Positions 34,213-42,491 of a DNA stretch of 42,914 nucleotides are shown in pieces. Within the stretch, counting starts at the first letter, position 1; each line of letters starts with the position of its first letter. The notes under the pieces are model-generated. The model did no database searches. It had not been told where the DNA came from and saw only the letters and a list, made by a program, of their open reading frames with translations. The position numbers and the translations under genes are program-made. Origin of the DNA: an uncultured Selenomonadales bacterium (lineage in GTDB: Bacteria; Bacillota; Negativicutes; Selenomonadales; Selenomonadaceae); assembly GCA_946408355.1 (NCBI GenBank), contig CAMJRX010000021.1, positions 1-42,914 on the forward strand, in the 5' to 3' direction.

Positions 34213-34761
34213 TTAATCCCTGTCGCCCAAAATATTTTTCAGCTTGCCGAGCGTGCGGTACAGTGTGACACGAACATTGCTCTCACTCATGGATAAAATT
34301 TCGGCGATTGTGCGCGTGTCCTGTTCGCCCCAATACCTAAGCTCAATAATTCGGCGTTCGCGCTCGTTGAGTTTATCCAATGCCGCCAAAAGTCCACGAC
34401 TAGTTTCGCTGTTAATCATTTGACGTTCGGGCTCCTCATGTTCAGGCGCGGCAGGGTCGAAGAATTCTTCCCACTCGGTTTCTTTATTTCTGTCGATATG
34501 GCGCGTTTGGTCGATTATCGCGTTGTTCGCAATTCTAAAAAGCCACGTCGAGAAAGCGGCGCGTTCAGGATTGTAACTTTCAAGGTTCTCGTTCATTTTC
34601 AAGAAAGTTGTACTCGTCACGTCGTCGGCGTCCGCAGAATTTTTCAGCCGCGCATAAATAAAATTATACACTCGTGGAAAAAAATGTTTGTACAGCTCCT
34701 CGAAAGCCTCCTCGTCAGTCGTCGCTCGTTGGGCAAGGGTATCGTAATAATTATCAATCAT
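34213..34761 (-). CDS. ECF-family RNA polymerase sigma factor
   Basis: A 182-residue sigma factor. Region 2 is seen in EEAFEELYKHFFPRVYNFIYA and DADDVTSTTFLKMNENLESYN, with the FSTWLFRIANNAIIDQTR stretch for -10 recognition. Region 4 is seen in LNERERRIIELRYWGEQDTRTIAEILSMSESNVRVTLYR for -35 binding. The ATG at 34761 is preferred because GGCGGAG precedes it. It has a conventional promoter rather than an ECF-type one, so it may not be self-activated. No anti-sigma factor gene adjoins it, which is unusual for ECF factors. The two peptide genes directly downstream carry ECF-type promoters and are its most likely targets. Confidence 0.88.
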   Translation of the reverse strand: MIDNYYDTLAQRATTDEEAFEELYKHFFPRVYNFIYARLKNSADADDVTSTTFLKMNENLESYNPERAAFSTWLFRIANNAIIDQTRHIDRNKETEWEEFFDPAAPEHEEPERQMINSETSRGLLAALDKLNERERRIIELRYWGEQDTRTIAEILSMSESNVRVTLYRTLGKLKNILGDRD

Positions 34762-34794
34762 AAGTCTCCGCCTTCCCAAAAATTTTTTGTATAA

Positions 34795-34823
34795 ATTTTA
34801 GCACAACGCCGCCGCTTTAACAA
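34795..34823 (-). promoter_or_regulatory. Probable sigma-70 promoter of the ECF gene
   Basis: On the minus strand TTGTTA, a 17-base spacer and TAAAAT, about 35 bases before the ATG. Confidence 0.5.
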
Positions 34824-34826
34824 TCC

Positions 34827-35981
34827 TCAAAAAATTTTCTTCGACAAATCGATAACTCGGCACTGATACGCCCCGTGAACGCGAGAAATTTTTTTTGCAG
34901 GCTCGCCGTAAGTTTCTAAAAGTTCAAAAGCATATTTCATAACGATTGCGACGGAAATTTTTTTCATGCAAGCAAGATTATCGTCGCCGCTTTTCGGACA
35001 AATATGTCTGCCACACGGGTGACACGGCTCCGGCGTCTTAATCAAAATATCTTTGGCGTCATATGGATAAAAACCTGGCACTGGCGACGCTCCAAACATC
35101 GTGACAATCGGGATATTTCGCGCAACGCCGATATGCATTGGACCTGAATCCGTTGTTAAAAACAAAACGCAATTATCCAGAAAACCCGCAAGTATCGCTA
35201 AAGAAAATTCGCCGGTAAAAATTTTTAATCGGTCGCTATCCTTGTGGCGCATTTTCTCCACGCAAGTTAAAACGATTTCCTTATCCATAGTTCCGCCCAA
35301 AAACGCAATTCCGTAGCCGCGCTCGATTAAAATATCAGCACATTCAGCAAAGTAAGAATCAAGCCAACGTTTAGTCAACCAGCTCGCTCCGATATTGAAC
35401 GCAACGACTTTTTTATCTCCGAAATTGTCACGGAAAATTTTATCAGCCTCACGCGAGGTGGCGTCGCTTATCCACATTTCCAAGCCGTTGTCAAAAATTT
35501 TCTCCACGCCACAAGCCTCGCGCAAAACGTCAAAGTGCGAATGAACTTGATGTTGAGTACCAGGCAAATATTCCGTTTTAAAGCCGTGCTTAATGTGGCG
35601 TGCGACGGAGGGATTCGGCAAAACTTTATCAAACAGGTGCGAAAAACCAGGCTTGCTATAGCCAACAATTTTTTTTGCTCCGCTGAATGCCGCCAATGCA
35701 CTTGCCCGTTCGTTTCTATGCAGATTTATCACGAGGTCGAATTTCTCTGCTCGGATTTTAAAAATAAATTTAATAAAGCTCGGCAAGTGGTTGTCAACGC
35801 CCTTTTTATCAATCAGAATGCAATCGTCGAGATTTTTGTTGAGTTGCACGAGGTCGGCAAGTTTTTTATCGGCAAGCAATGCGATATGCGCCGTTGGAAA
35901 ATTTTTTCTTAGCGTCGTTAAAACCGGCGTCACCAACATCAAATCGCCCAAGTGCATTAAATTTATCACTAGAATTTTCAT
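34827..35981 (-). CDS. Glycosyltransferase family 9 (heptosyltransferase-like)
   Basis: A 384-residue GT-B enzyme of the ADP-heptose:LPS heptosyltransferase family, acting at the inner face of the inner membrane on lipopolysaccharide core. Evidence: MKILVINLMHLGDLMLVTPV at the N-terminus, VINLHRNERASALAAFSGAKKIVGY, and the C-terminal donor site LTTDSGPMHIGVARNIPIVTMFGAS with a Cys-rich CHPCGRHICP near the end. Its presence supports an outer membrane with LPS. The ATG at 35981 (GGAAGAA upstream, weak) is preferred to the longer frame start. The gene precedes the ECF sigma gene on the same strand, but the sigma gene has its own promoter. Exact acceptor unknown. Confidence 0.85.
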   Translation of the reverse strand: MKILVINLMHLGDLMLVTPVLTTLRKNFPTAHIALLADKKLADLVQLNKNLDDCILIDKKGVDNHLPSFIKFIFKIRAEKFDLVINLHRNERASALAAFSGAKKIVGYSKPGFSHLFDKVLPNPSVARHIKHGFKTEYLPGTQHQVHSHFDVLREACGVEKIFDNGLEMWISDATSREADKIFRDNFGDKKVVAFNIGASWLTKRWLDSYFAECADILIERGYGIAFLGGTMDKEIVLTCVEKMRHKDSDRLKIFTGEFSLAILAGFLDNCVLFLTTDSGPMHIGVARNIPIVTMFGASPVPGFYPYDAKDILIKTPEPCHPCGRHICPKSGDDNLACMKKISVAIVMKYAFELLETYGEPAKKISRVHGAYQCRVIDLSKKIF

Positions 35982-36013
35982 TTGGTTATTCTTCCACAAA
36001 AAATTTTTCCGCA

Positions 36014-36043
36014 ATAATATCACAGCTCGTTAACTTTGTACAA
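36014..36043 (-). promoter_or_regulatory. Promoter of the glycosyltransferase gene
   Basis: On the minus strand TTGTAC, an 18-base spacer ending in TGA, then TATTAT: an extended -10 promoter. Confidence 0.6.
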
Positions 36044-36055
36044 AAAAATTTTCTA

Positions 36056-36246
36056 GAGCGTGTTGGTAAAGTGACGCAGATAAAACACAAGCAAAATCTT
36101 TGGTAAAATGAATTTGAAAAATTCTCCAAAGGAAAGTGCTTATGTCAAACTCATTTTACCACGAACGCTACTGCCTTACAAAAGCGCAACGAGAAATAAT
36201 CGAACAACTGTTACCGGCTCCAAAGTCGACAAGGCCGATTGTGTAA
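36056..36246 (+). mobile_element. 5' remnant of an IS5-type insertion sequence
   Basis: A 34-codon reading frame (36142-36246) starts MSNSFYHERYCLTKAQREII and continues EQLLPAPKSTRP, which matches the N-terminus of IS5-type (DUF4096) transposases. It is cut at codon 32 where the end of a second element begins; the stop codon lies inside that element. The 36056-36141 sequence (GAGCGTGTTGGTAAAGTGAC...) may be the left end of the element. The rest of the transposase is missing. Confidence 0.7.
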
Positions 36247-36631
36247 GTAGGAAAAATTAGCGATCGAATTTGTCGAAGAGTGAAGCGAGGCGGTCGTTCA
36301 AGAGCAACTGATTGCTTTCCGAGCGACCAGTTGGCAATCGGACGATCTGCCCAATTTTTTTGCAACTCTACTACTCTAAGATAAAGCAATTTGAAAACGG
36401 AATAGTCATTAGGAAAAGCGCCGCGTTTTGTCACCTTGCCAAAACGCCGTTAAGCATAGCCTCAAACATCGGTCCAAAGACTTCTTTTAGAGCCGCTTGC
36501 ATTTGGGCGACACTTTTAGGCTTGTACTCGGCAATAATGAATTCTTCTGCCGAGTGTGTCTCGATTTTTTCTTTTCATCTCTTCTTGCTCCTATATCAAA
36601 AAATGGATTGTGCTCTCCTTCTTACACAATC
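36237..36631 (-). mobile_element. Internally deleted IS256-type element with intact ends
   Basis: Inverted ends match at 15 of 16 positions (GATTGTGTAAGTAGGA at 36237 and, on the minus strand, GATTGTGTAAGAAGGA from 36631). Inside, on the minus strand, are an IS256-type transposase N-terminus (AEYKPKSVAQMQAALKE, out of frame with its ATG by one A in an A-run) and, after a large deletion, the C-terminus KRGAFPNDYSVFKLLYL...RPIANWSLGKQ. At 395 bases it cannot make transposase, but its ends could still be mobilised by a related enzyme. The IR near 36602-36635 is part of a larger palindrome. No target-site duplication is evident. The remaining 36632-36790 stretch holds no gene I recognise. Confidence 0.75.
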
Positions 36632-36790
36632 CATTTTATACTACCAAGACTTTAGCAATATACGCAGTTAGCTTTCATTTGGTTCAAGCTGAAAATGCAA
36701 CTTATTAACCGTGAGCGTGAATTTAGCTTCGTCTACAGCTGCATGAACTTAAACTTTAATTCGTTTCAAGTAAAAAAATTTATATCCTCT

Positions 36791-38908
36791 TCAATCTAAT
36801 TTGTTAATAAGGTAAATGTAATTCTCTAAACGACAAATGTTGTTTTCTTTGTCTACATAAGCAGATTTTAGCTCTTCAAATTCTTTATTTATGTCGGTTA
36901 GAAGATGTTCTGCGAAATTCTCTTTGATTGAATTGAGTTGCTCTTTGAATTTTGTGATTTCGTTGGTGAATTTGTCGCTAATAATGTTAAAGAGGTTAGC
37001 TATGATTTCAGATAAATCTTTTTGAATTTGGGAACGCGCAGAAGAATCACGAACTTCGCCAGAGAATTTGCTTGAAATTTTAGCCAAAGGCTCTTCTACG
37101 TCAATTTTGATAACGGGAAAGTCAATTTGGTTGAGTGTCCTTTCGGCAAGCAATCTGAAGTAAGCAGGGTCAAAAGATTCATCGGAAACATCAAAAGAAT
37201 CAGTAATAAGCTTGAGAAGTCTGTTTTTGAGAGCTAATAAATTGGCGGCTTCGACAAATCCCGATTCAATGGAAGAGGCAGATTCGCGGGCATAATTGCG
37301 AATGTTTTCAAGGGCGTCATTGGCGTCAATGTAAGTGTAACGTGTCTCGTAAGTGTAATATTCTTTATGAGAACTTCCCCAAGTCAACGGATTGTACCAT
37401 TTTGAATCACTGACACGGAAAGATTTAACATTGACTTCAACGCCGGTTTTGGTAGCAAGTGCCGAGTAGTCGTGACTGGAACGACGCAGAGCAGTCAATA
37501 TTTCCAGCTTCACATGCTCCATTTTAGAATAGACTTCGCCAAAATATTCTTCAAGCCGACTTTGAATATTGTTGATTCTCGAACCGACAGCGCGTTGTTG
37601 ACATTCAATTTCCGCCTTATCGTTGTTGGCAAGTTGATTGTATTTATGGTTAGCGGCAGTTTTAATGTCATTAAGACATTGGCTAAGATTTCTTTGAGCA
37701 AGTGGTACAAATCTTGCGGCTTTTTTAGCGAGCGTAAAATCTTTTTGAGTGATAACTTCTTGCAAACGGGATTGCACAGGGTTAATATCGCCAATCGTCG
37801 CGAGCATGTCGTCGGTTAAGTCTTCATGATAGCTGAGATTGTCGAAAGCATTTTCTTCCGCTGAAGTGTACTCAGAACGATTTTTGCCAATCATATTGTG
37901 GAACAGCGAAGAGAGGAAAATAGGTGATTGACATTCGGTGAGGATTTTGGCAATGTCGCGGTTTCCAATTTTCTCGTATTCGGCAATTTGCTTGGTGAAA
38001 ACTTTCTTTGCTTGATTCCGCAATTTACTTTTCGTTTCGCTGATTGCCTCATTCAAACTGTCGGTGTCGTAGATAACATCAGTCAAGCCGTTATCGAATC
38101 TGCTACAAATCAAAACCAATCCGGCAACGCTTTTTTGCGGCAACTGTGCTTTAAGCAGATTAACATCGTTTTGGTCAAGAAATTGTGATGCGGGACTGAG
38201 GAAGAAGACCACGTCACAGAGACCGAGAAAATCTCTTGTCTTTTGAGTGCGGGAAATTACGGGGTCATTAAGTCCCGGCGTATCGATGATAGAAATTCCT
38301 TCGAGTTCGGGCTTGTTGATTTTGAGCGTGACGCATTTGACGAGCGGAGTAAATTCGCCATCCTCGCCGACATAGCGATTGAGTCTGCCAGTAAATTCGT
38401 CGTCCGAAGTAAATTTTTCAACGTCATGTCCTCTTGCCGTGACTTCGGCGGGTTCGACATTTTTATTGCGGACAGCTTGAACGAGTTCACGGGCGGCGCG
38501 TGCCTCGTCACTTTCGACGTTGGAATTTGCGTTCCGCTCGATAGCTTGCCAATCTTCGCCGCTGTAGCATTCGACCTCAAGGGAATTTTCTTTGGCGTAT
38601 TCGATTTTAGTAAGCGTGGCGGTTTTGGGCGTGAAAGCTTCGGGCAGAATGTGTTTGCCACTGAAAATAATTGTGTTGAGGAAGGTTGACTTACCGGCTT
38701 TGACACGTCCGACGACCGCGATATTGAGTTTGCGCTCCTCACCCGAAAAATCCTCCCAACTGCGCTTGAGTTCGTCACGGAGTTTGAGGACGGCATTGGC
38801 GTCGCCGCTGTCGTAAGCTCGAATCTGTTCAGCGATATTTTCTTCGCGCTCCAACAAAGCTTGAATCGCGCCAAAAGTTTTATCGGTCTCTTTAAAATGA
38901 ATTGCCAT
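36791..38908 (-). CDS. Dynamin-like GTPase
   Basis: A 705-residue bacterial dynamin-like protein. GTPase motifs: G1 GRVKAGKST (67-75), G2 Thr in FTPKTATLT, G3 DTPG (209-212), and a G4 position read as CSRFD rather than the usual TKxD. The rest is long helical bundle with no clear membrane span (residues about 300-705); an aromatic loop near KWYNPLTWGSSHKEYYTYE could be a membrane-contact tip. Such proteins remodel membranes or, in some cases, protect against phage. The ATG begins one base after the stop of the upstream gene, with GGCAGGATG as a site, so translation is coupled to that gene, which is now broken. Confidence 0.8.
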   Translation of the reverse strand: MAIHFKETDKTFGAIQALLEREENIAEQIRAYDSGDANAVLKLRDELKRSWEDFSGEERKLNIAVVGRVKAGKSTFLNTIIFSGKHILPEAFTPKTATLTKIEYAKENSLEVECYSGEDWQAIERNANSNVESDEARAARELVQAVRNKNVEPAEVTARGHDVEKFTSDDEFTGRLNRYVGEDGEFTPLVKCVTLKINKPELEGISIIDTPGLNDPVISRTQKTRDFLGLCDVVFFLSPASQFLDQNDVNLLKAQLPQKSVAGLVLICSRFDNGLTDVIYDTDSLNEAISETKSKLRNQAKKVFTKQIAEYEKIGNRDIAKILTECQSPIFLSSLFHNMIGKNRSEYTSAEENAFDNLSYHEDLTDDMLATIGDINPVQSRLQEVITQKDFTLAKKAARFVPLAQRNLSQCLNDIKTAANHKYNQLANNDKAEIECQQRAVGSRINNIQSRLEEYFGEVYSKMEHVKLEILTALRRSSHDYSALATKTGVEVNVKSFRVSDSKWYNPLTWGSSHKEYYTYETRYTYIDANDALENIRNYARESASSIESGFVEAANLLALKNRLLKLITDSFDVSDESFDPAYFRLLAERTLNQIDFPVIKIDVEEPLAKISSKFSGEVRDSSARSQIQKDLSEIIANLFNIISDKFTNEITKFKEQLNSIKENFAEHLLTDINKEFEELKSAYVDKENNICRLENYIYLINKLD

Positions 38909-38909
38909 A

Positions 38910-40413
38910 TTACATCCTGCCTTTTAATAAACTTATTGTGTCGACGATTGAAATGGTTGCCCCTTCGTTGTTTTTTTCCGAGCTGTCGTGCAAACCTATG
39001 ATAGAAGTTTCGGTGCAGTCTTCCCAATAATCTCTGCTATAACTACTATGATGTCGTTTAATTATGGTAGTTACATTGTCAAAAGAGCAATCGTTGCAAC
39101 GGGATTCCTTGTCCGGCAATAAAACATAACCATATAAATAATAATCGAAATGTCCTAGATTAAAGCAGTTGGTACAATTAACAAACCTATTAGCTTTCCA
39201 AAGCGTATTGGCGGATAAAATCATACAGCTTCTGTACTTCTCACCGCGATTAGAAAAATCGAAATTGCCGTTGAAATTTTCGAGTGAATTGTAACATTCC
39301 TTAAAGCGGCAATTTGAAACGCAGGAGTTGTTTATGGTAAATACCACGTAACAACCGGGGTATTGCCGAATGTCTTCAAAAGTACAACCATGAACCAAAC
39401 CGCTTCCCAGGTACAGAAAGGACGTCACGTCATTGAAATGTTTGAAAGTGCAATTTGCAAATGAGGCGTTTTCAAAATGATAAAGTTCCTGATAGCGTGT
39501 GCCGCCCGTTGTCCATGTGTAATATAAAAGGTTGTAATGTTGATTGCTCATCGAAGAGTAAGGAGGATCAAACCTGCGGCGTTTAAAAGTGCTTTGCTCG
39601 AAGGAACAGCTGAGAAATTTAACGACCTTGTTAGCCGAGTAAATGCCGCCGCAATTTTCAAAGCGACAATTCAAGAAAAGAATTTCGTTGGGTTTCCACT
39701 CGTCGAGCAAGAGGATATTTGAGCCTGTGTGCGTGGCGTTTAGGATAATGACACGATTTTTTCTTGAGGTTCGCCGCCTCGCTTAAAGACGCGGCAGGAG
39801 TTCCGCCAATATAAGTCGCAATATCTTTAGCCGTTAGAACTGTCCAAGTATTGCTCTTGCCGGCGGGATTGTCCCAATATGTCGCGTCGAGAACTTTAAC
39901 AAATTCCATTGCCTCCGTCAGAAAGCCATTGTCGAGTTTCAGCAGTTCATAGACGCCCGCAAGGAATTTTAATTGAGCGTCGTCCGCGCCCATGTGATGA
40001 CTTATCATGAGCGAATCAATAGCAAAGATATTTGCAAGCTCCGCCGAGTAAATTTCGCGAATGAGGTCGCTGAGCCGCTCTTCTGTAAAAGTCATCGCGT
40101 CAGTCGTGAGGTTCTGCAACTCGCCTTGATAATCGCAACCGGCGGCAATCCGATAAAGCACTGTCCAGCCTTCCTCTTTCTTTCCGCCAAGCGAAATCAG
40201 ATAAATCATTAGCGCAAGATAATCGTCGCGAAAAGGTTTGCCCGTCAGTGGGTGTTCGTAAAAAGAATATTGCTCGCCGCGCAATTTCAGTTCCGCAAAA
40301 TTTAAATGTTCCTCCGCGTCTTTCGTCGAGTAGCCTTACAATTCTTTGGAAACGTATTGTAGAATATCTTCTGCTTCAGCAAGCTTGCTACGTAATTTTG
40401 TTATGCTATCCAA
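38910..40413 (-). pseudogene. Broken helical/beta-helix gene upstream of the dynamin
   Basis: One about 500-codon gene with two lesions. The start TTG at 40413 has AAAGGAGG about ten bases upstream and opens MDSITKLRSKLAEAEDILQY, but codon 26 is TAA (40336-40338), after which the same frame continues (GYSTKDAEEHLNFAELK...). Near 39757-39762 an A6 run shifts the frame: with one A fewer, the 208-codon part joins smoothly to the next frame (KKNRVIILNATHTGSNILLL). The first half is alpha-helical, faintly TerB-like; the second is a right-handed beta-helix or pentapeptide-like repeat with regular cysteines (FLNCRFENCGGIYS, FLSCSFEQS). Partial products from internal starts (40284, 39710) remain possible. 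Function unknown, probably linked to the dynamin. Confidence 0.6.
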
Positions 40414-40450
40414 ATTTTATTGCCTCCTTTATAAAGTTAAATGCAATTTA

Positions 40451-40477
40451 ATCATACCTAAAAAAAATTCCTGTCAA
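40451..40477 (-). promoter_or_regulatory. Possible promoter of the dynamin operon
   Basis: On the minus strand TTGACA, a 15-base spacer (short) and TATGAT lie 38 bases before the TTG start at 40413. The spacing makes it a weak call. Confidence 0.4.
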
Positions 40478-40489
40478 TGCGGCAGAAGT

Positions 40490-41335
40490 TTATTTCGTCC
40501 AACGCTTGCGATATTCTTTTGGCGTCATCTGCATAAAATCTTTGAAGACATTTTGGAAATAATTCGAGTTGTTATAGCCGACGCTCAATGCGATTCGAGT
40601 AATTGTCATGTCGGTGTTGATTAAAAGATTTTGCGCCTCGCCGATTCGTCGCAGGACAACGTAGCGCATGGGCGAAATAGCGATTTCCGCTTTAAAAACT
40701 TTCGACAGGTTGTAAACGTTGGTGCAGACGGCGTTGGCAATATCTTCGAGCTTAATATTTTCCGTGTAGTGTTCGTCGATAAAATCTTTTGCGCGTCGGC
40801 TGATTGACGGAATTTTTTCCCTGCGCGGCAACCCGTGAGTTTCAAACATTGTACAAATTTTTGCAACAAGAGCCAACGCAAGATAATTGGCGGTCTCTGC
40901 GCCACTCGGACGATAACTTTCGCGCTCAATCGCCCTGAAAATATTCAACAGCTCGTCAAAATATTCACCACTTGGCATAATCGGAGAGTATTCGTCGGGA
41001 AGAATTTTATTTACGGGAAGATTAGCGAGTTTCAAGCTACTAATCGCGACACAATAACTTGAAAGGTCGTTGCCGGAGCCGCCGAATTCGTCGTGAACAG
41101 TGCCGCTGTTGTAAAGAATCAAATCGCCTTTTTTAGCGGTGTAGCGTTCGCCGTCGATAATAAAAATTCCCGCACCGTCGTCTATTAAAAGAATTTCGGC
41201 AAGATTTTTATGTTCATGCATACTGCGCGGCATGGTTGTCACGTCAGCCCCGACATTGCAAATATATTCGAGGCGTGGCGTATAACCTCTGCCGAAAACC
41301 GATTTATAATTTCGTTCGACAAAATACTGCAACAT
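40490..41335 (-). CDS. AraC-family transcriptional regulator
   Basis: A 281-residue regulator: N-terminal cupin ligand domain (about 20-110; MHEHKNLAEILLIDDGAGIFI, YTAKKGDLILYNSGTVHDEF) and a C-terminal double HTH (about 185-281; IKLEDIANAVCTNVYNLSKVF, and ITRIALSVGYNNSNYFQNVFKDFMQMTPKEYRKRW). The ATG has AAGGGG eight to nine bases upstream. It is encoded next to iolE on the same strand, so it could control inositol use, but a terminator separates them and the ligand is not deducible. Confidence 0.88.
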   Translation of the reverse strand: MLQYFVERNYKSVFGRGYTPRLEYICNVGADVTTMPRSMHEHKNLAEILLIDDGAGIFIIDGERYTAKKGDLILYNSGTVHDEFGGSGNDLSSYCVAISSLKLANLPVNKILPDEYSPIMPSGEYFDELLNIFRAIERESYRPSGAETANYLALALVAKICTMFETHGLPRREKIPSISRRAKDFIDEHYTENIKLEDIANAVCTNVYNLSKVFKAEIAISPMRYVVLRRIGEAQNLLINTDMTITRIALSVGYNNSNYFQNVFKDFMQMTPKEYRKRWTK

Positions 41336-41453
41336 TTTAATCGCCCCTTAGCTATTTGAACTATTATAAATTTTTGTTGCAATTTGTCCTAAAAAATTTT
41401 TGCGTTTTTTATAGCAAGCGGCGAAGTTTAATCAGACGAAACTATAATTTCTT

Positions 41454-41482
41454 GCAAAAAAAATCCCCGTCGTTTTGACGGG
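41454..41482 (-). terminator. Intrinsic terminator after iolE
   Basis: On the minus strand CCCGTC, a 5-base loop and GACGGG are followed by G, A and T8. It closes the inositol transcript before the AraC gene. Confidence 0.85.
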
Positions 41483-41512
41483 TAAATTTTATTTATTGAA
41501 ATAAACTTTAAA

Positions 41513-42400
41513 TCAGATGTGGGCTTTATCACGAATATATTTGCGAGCCTTAAGCGCGTATTCAAACGGATTGGCTTTAGCGGGATCCTGTTCAGCCTCA
41601 ACGATATACCAGCCGTCATAATCGCTTGCGTTAACAATGTCAAAAATCGGCTCAAAGTCAACGTCGCCGTCGCCGGGAACAGTAAACATACCTGCGCGGA
41701 CGCCGTCAAGGAAACACATATTTTCAGCCTTAACTTTGTTGCGAATTTCCATGCGAACGTCTTTTAAGTGGATATGGCGAATACGCGGGAGATATTTTTT
41801 GAGGATTGCGAGATAATCTTCGCCGGAGCAAACGAGATGACCGGTATCATAGAGGAGCCAAACGAGTTCGGGGTCGGTTTCAGCCATTAATCTATCAATT
41901 TCTTCCGTAGTCTGGACGCCCGTACCCATATGGTGATGATAAGTCATAGTCAAGCCGATTTTCTTAGCGGTTGCGCCGAGTTTGTTCAAGCCTTCGGTTA
42001 AAAGTTTCCATTGTTCTTCAGTGTTATATGGCTTATCGGCGAAAACAGCTTTATCGAACTTGCCTTGAATGCTGTTGCCCTGTTCAGCGACGTTGCAGAA
42101 CTTTGCGCCCATAGTGTGCAGGAATTCGCAGTGCGCAATGAAATCTTTTTCGACTTGCTCGTAAGGTTGAGTGAGCAGGAAGGAGCTAAACCACGCAGAG
42201 GCAATGCTCATGCCGCGCAGGTCGAGAGCCTTTTTGAGGACGGCGGTATCTTTAGGATATTTGCCGCCAACTTCGCAACCAGTGAAACCCGCCAACGCCA
42301 TTTCGCTGACGCATTGTTCAAAAGTGTTTTCTTTGCCGAGATCGGGCATATCATCATTCGTCCAAGCAATCGGCGCAATACCAAGTTTAATTTTAGCCAT
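41513..42400 (-). CDS. iolE: Inosose dehydratase IolE
   Basis: IolE dehydrates 2-keto-myo-inositol (scyllo-inosose) to a diketone in myo-inositol catabolism. The 295-residue protein is a xylose-isomerase-like TIM barrel: KLGIAPIAWTNDDMPDLG at the N-terminus, the GFTGCEVGGKYP segment, TYHHHMGTGVQTTEEIDRL, LLYDTGHLVCSGEDY and HLKDVR for metal binding, then PGDGDVDFEPIF and GWYIVEAEQDP. Normal length. AGGAGGG lies seven bases before the ATG. It follows a sugar-transporter gene, consistent with an iol operon whose other genes lie beyond the window. Confidence 0.93.
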   Translation of the reverse strand: MAKIKLGIAPIAWTNDDMPDLGKENTFEQCVSEMALAGFTGCEVGGKYPKDTAVLKKALDLRGMSIASAWFSSFLLTQPYEQVEKDFIAHCEFLHTMGAKFCNVAEQGNSIQGKFDKAVFADKPYNTEEQWKLLTEGLNKLGATAKKIGLTMTYHHHMGTGVQTTEEIDRLMAETDPELVWLLYDTGHLVCSGEDYLAILKKYLPRIRHIHLKDVRMEIRNKVKAENMCFLDGVRAGMFTVPGDGDVDFEPIFDIVNASDYDGWYIVEAEQDPAKANPFEYALKARKYIRDKAHI

Positions 42401-42430
42401 TCAAAACCCTCCTAATTTAGTAGTTAGTTA

Positions 42431-42472
42431 AAAGTGATTAGCGATTAGAAAATTCCAACTGCCAATCACTTT
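42431..42472 (-). other. Inverted repeat between the transporter and iolE genes
   Basis: AAAGTGATT and AATCACTTT, 9-base arms around a 24-base loop, followed on the minus strand by a short T-run. It could be a weak terminator or mRNA-stability element that sets the ratio of transporter to IolE. Confidence 0.4.
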
Positions 42473-42491
42473 GTAAAGCCGTTATGAAAAA

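Noticed and set aside
33814-34296. A 160-codon plus-strand frame over the peptide genes
   Set aside because: It runs antisense through the duplicated units, repeats itself because of the duplication, and lacks a ribosome site.
36312-36671. A 119-codon plus-strand gene in the insertion-sequence region
   Set aside because: It is antisense to the IS256-type transposase remnant and has no family match.
39740-39790. Programmed -1 frameshifting at the A6 run between the two halves of the dynamin partner
   Set aside because: The downstream half lies in the +1 frame relative to the upstream half, so slippage of the usual -1 type would not join them; mutation fits better.
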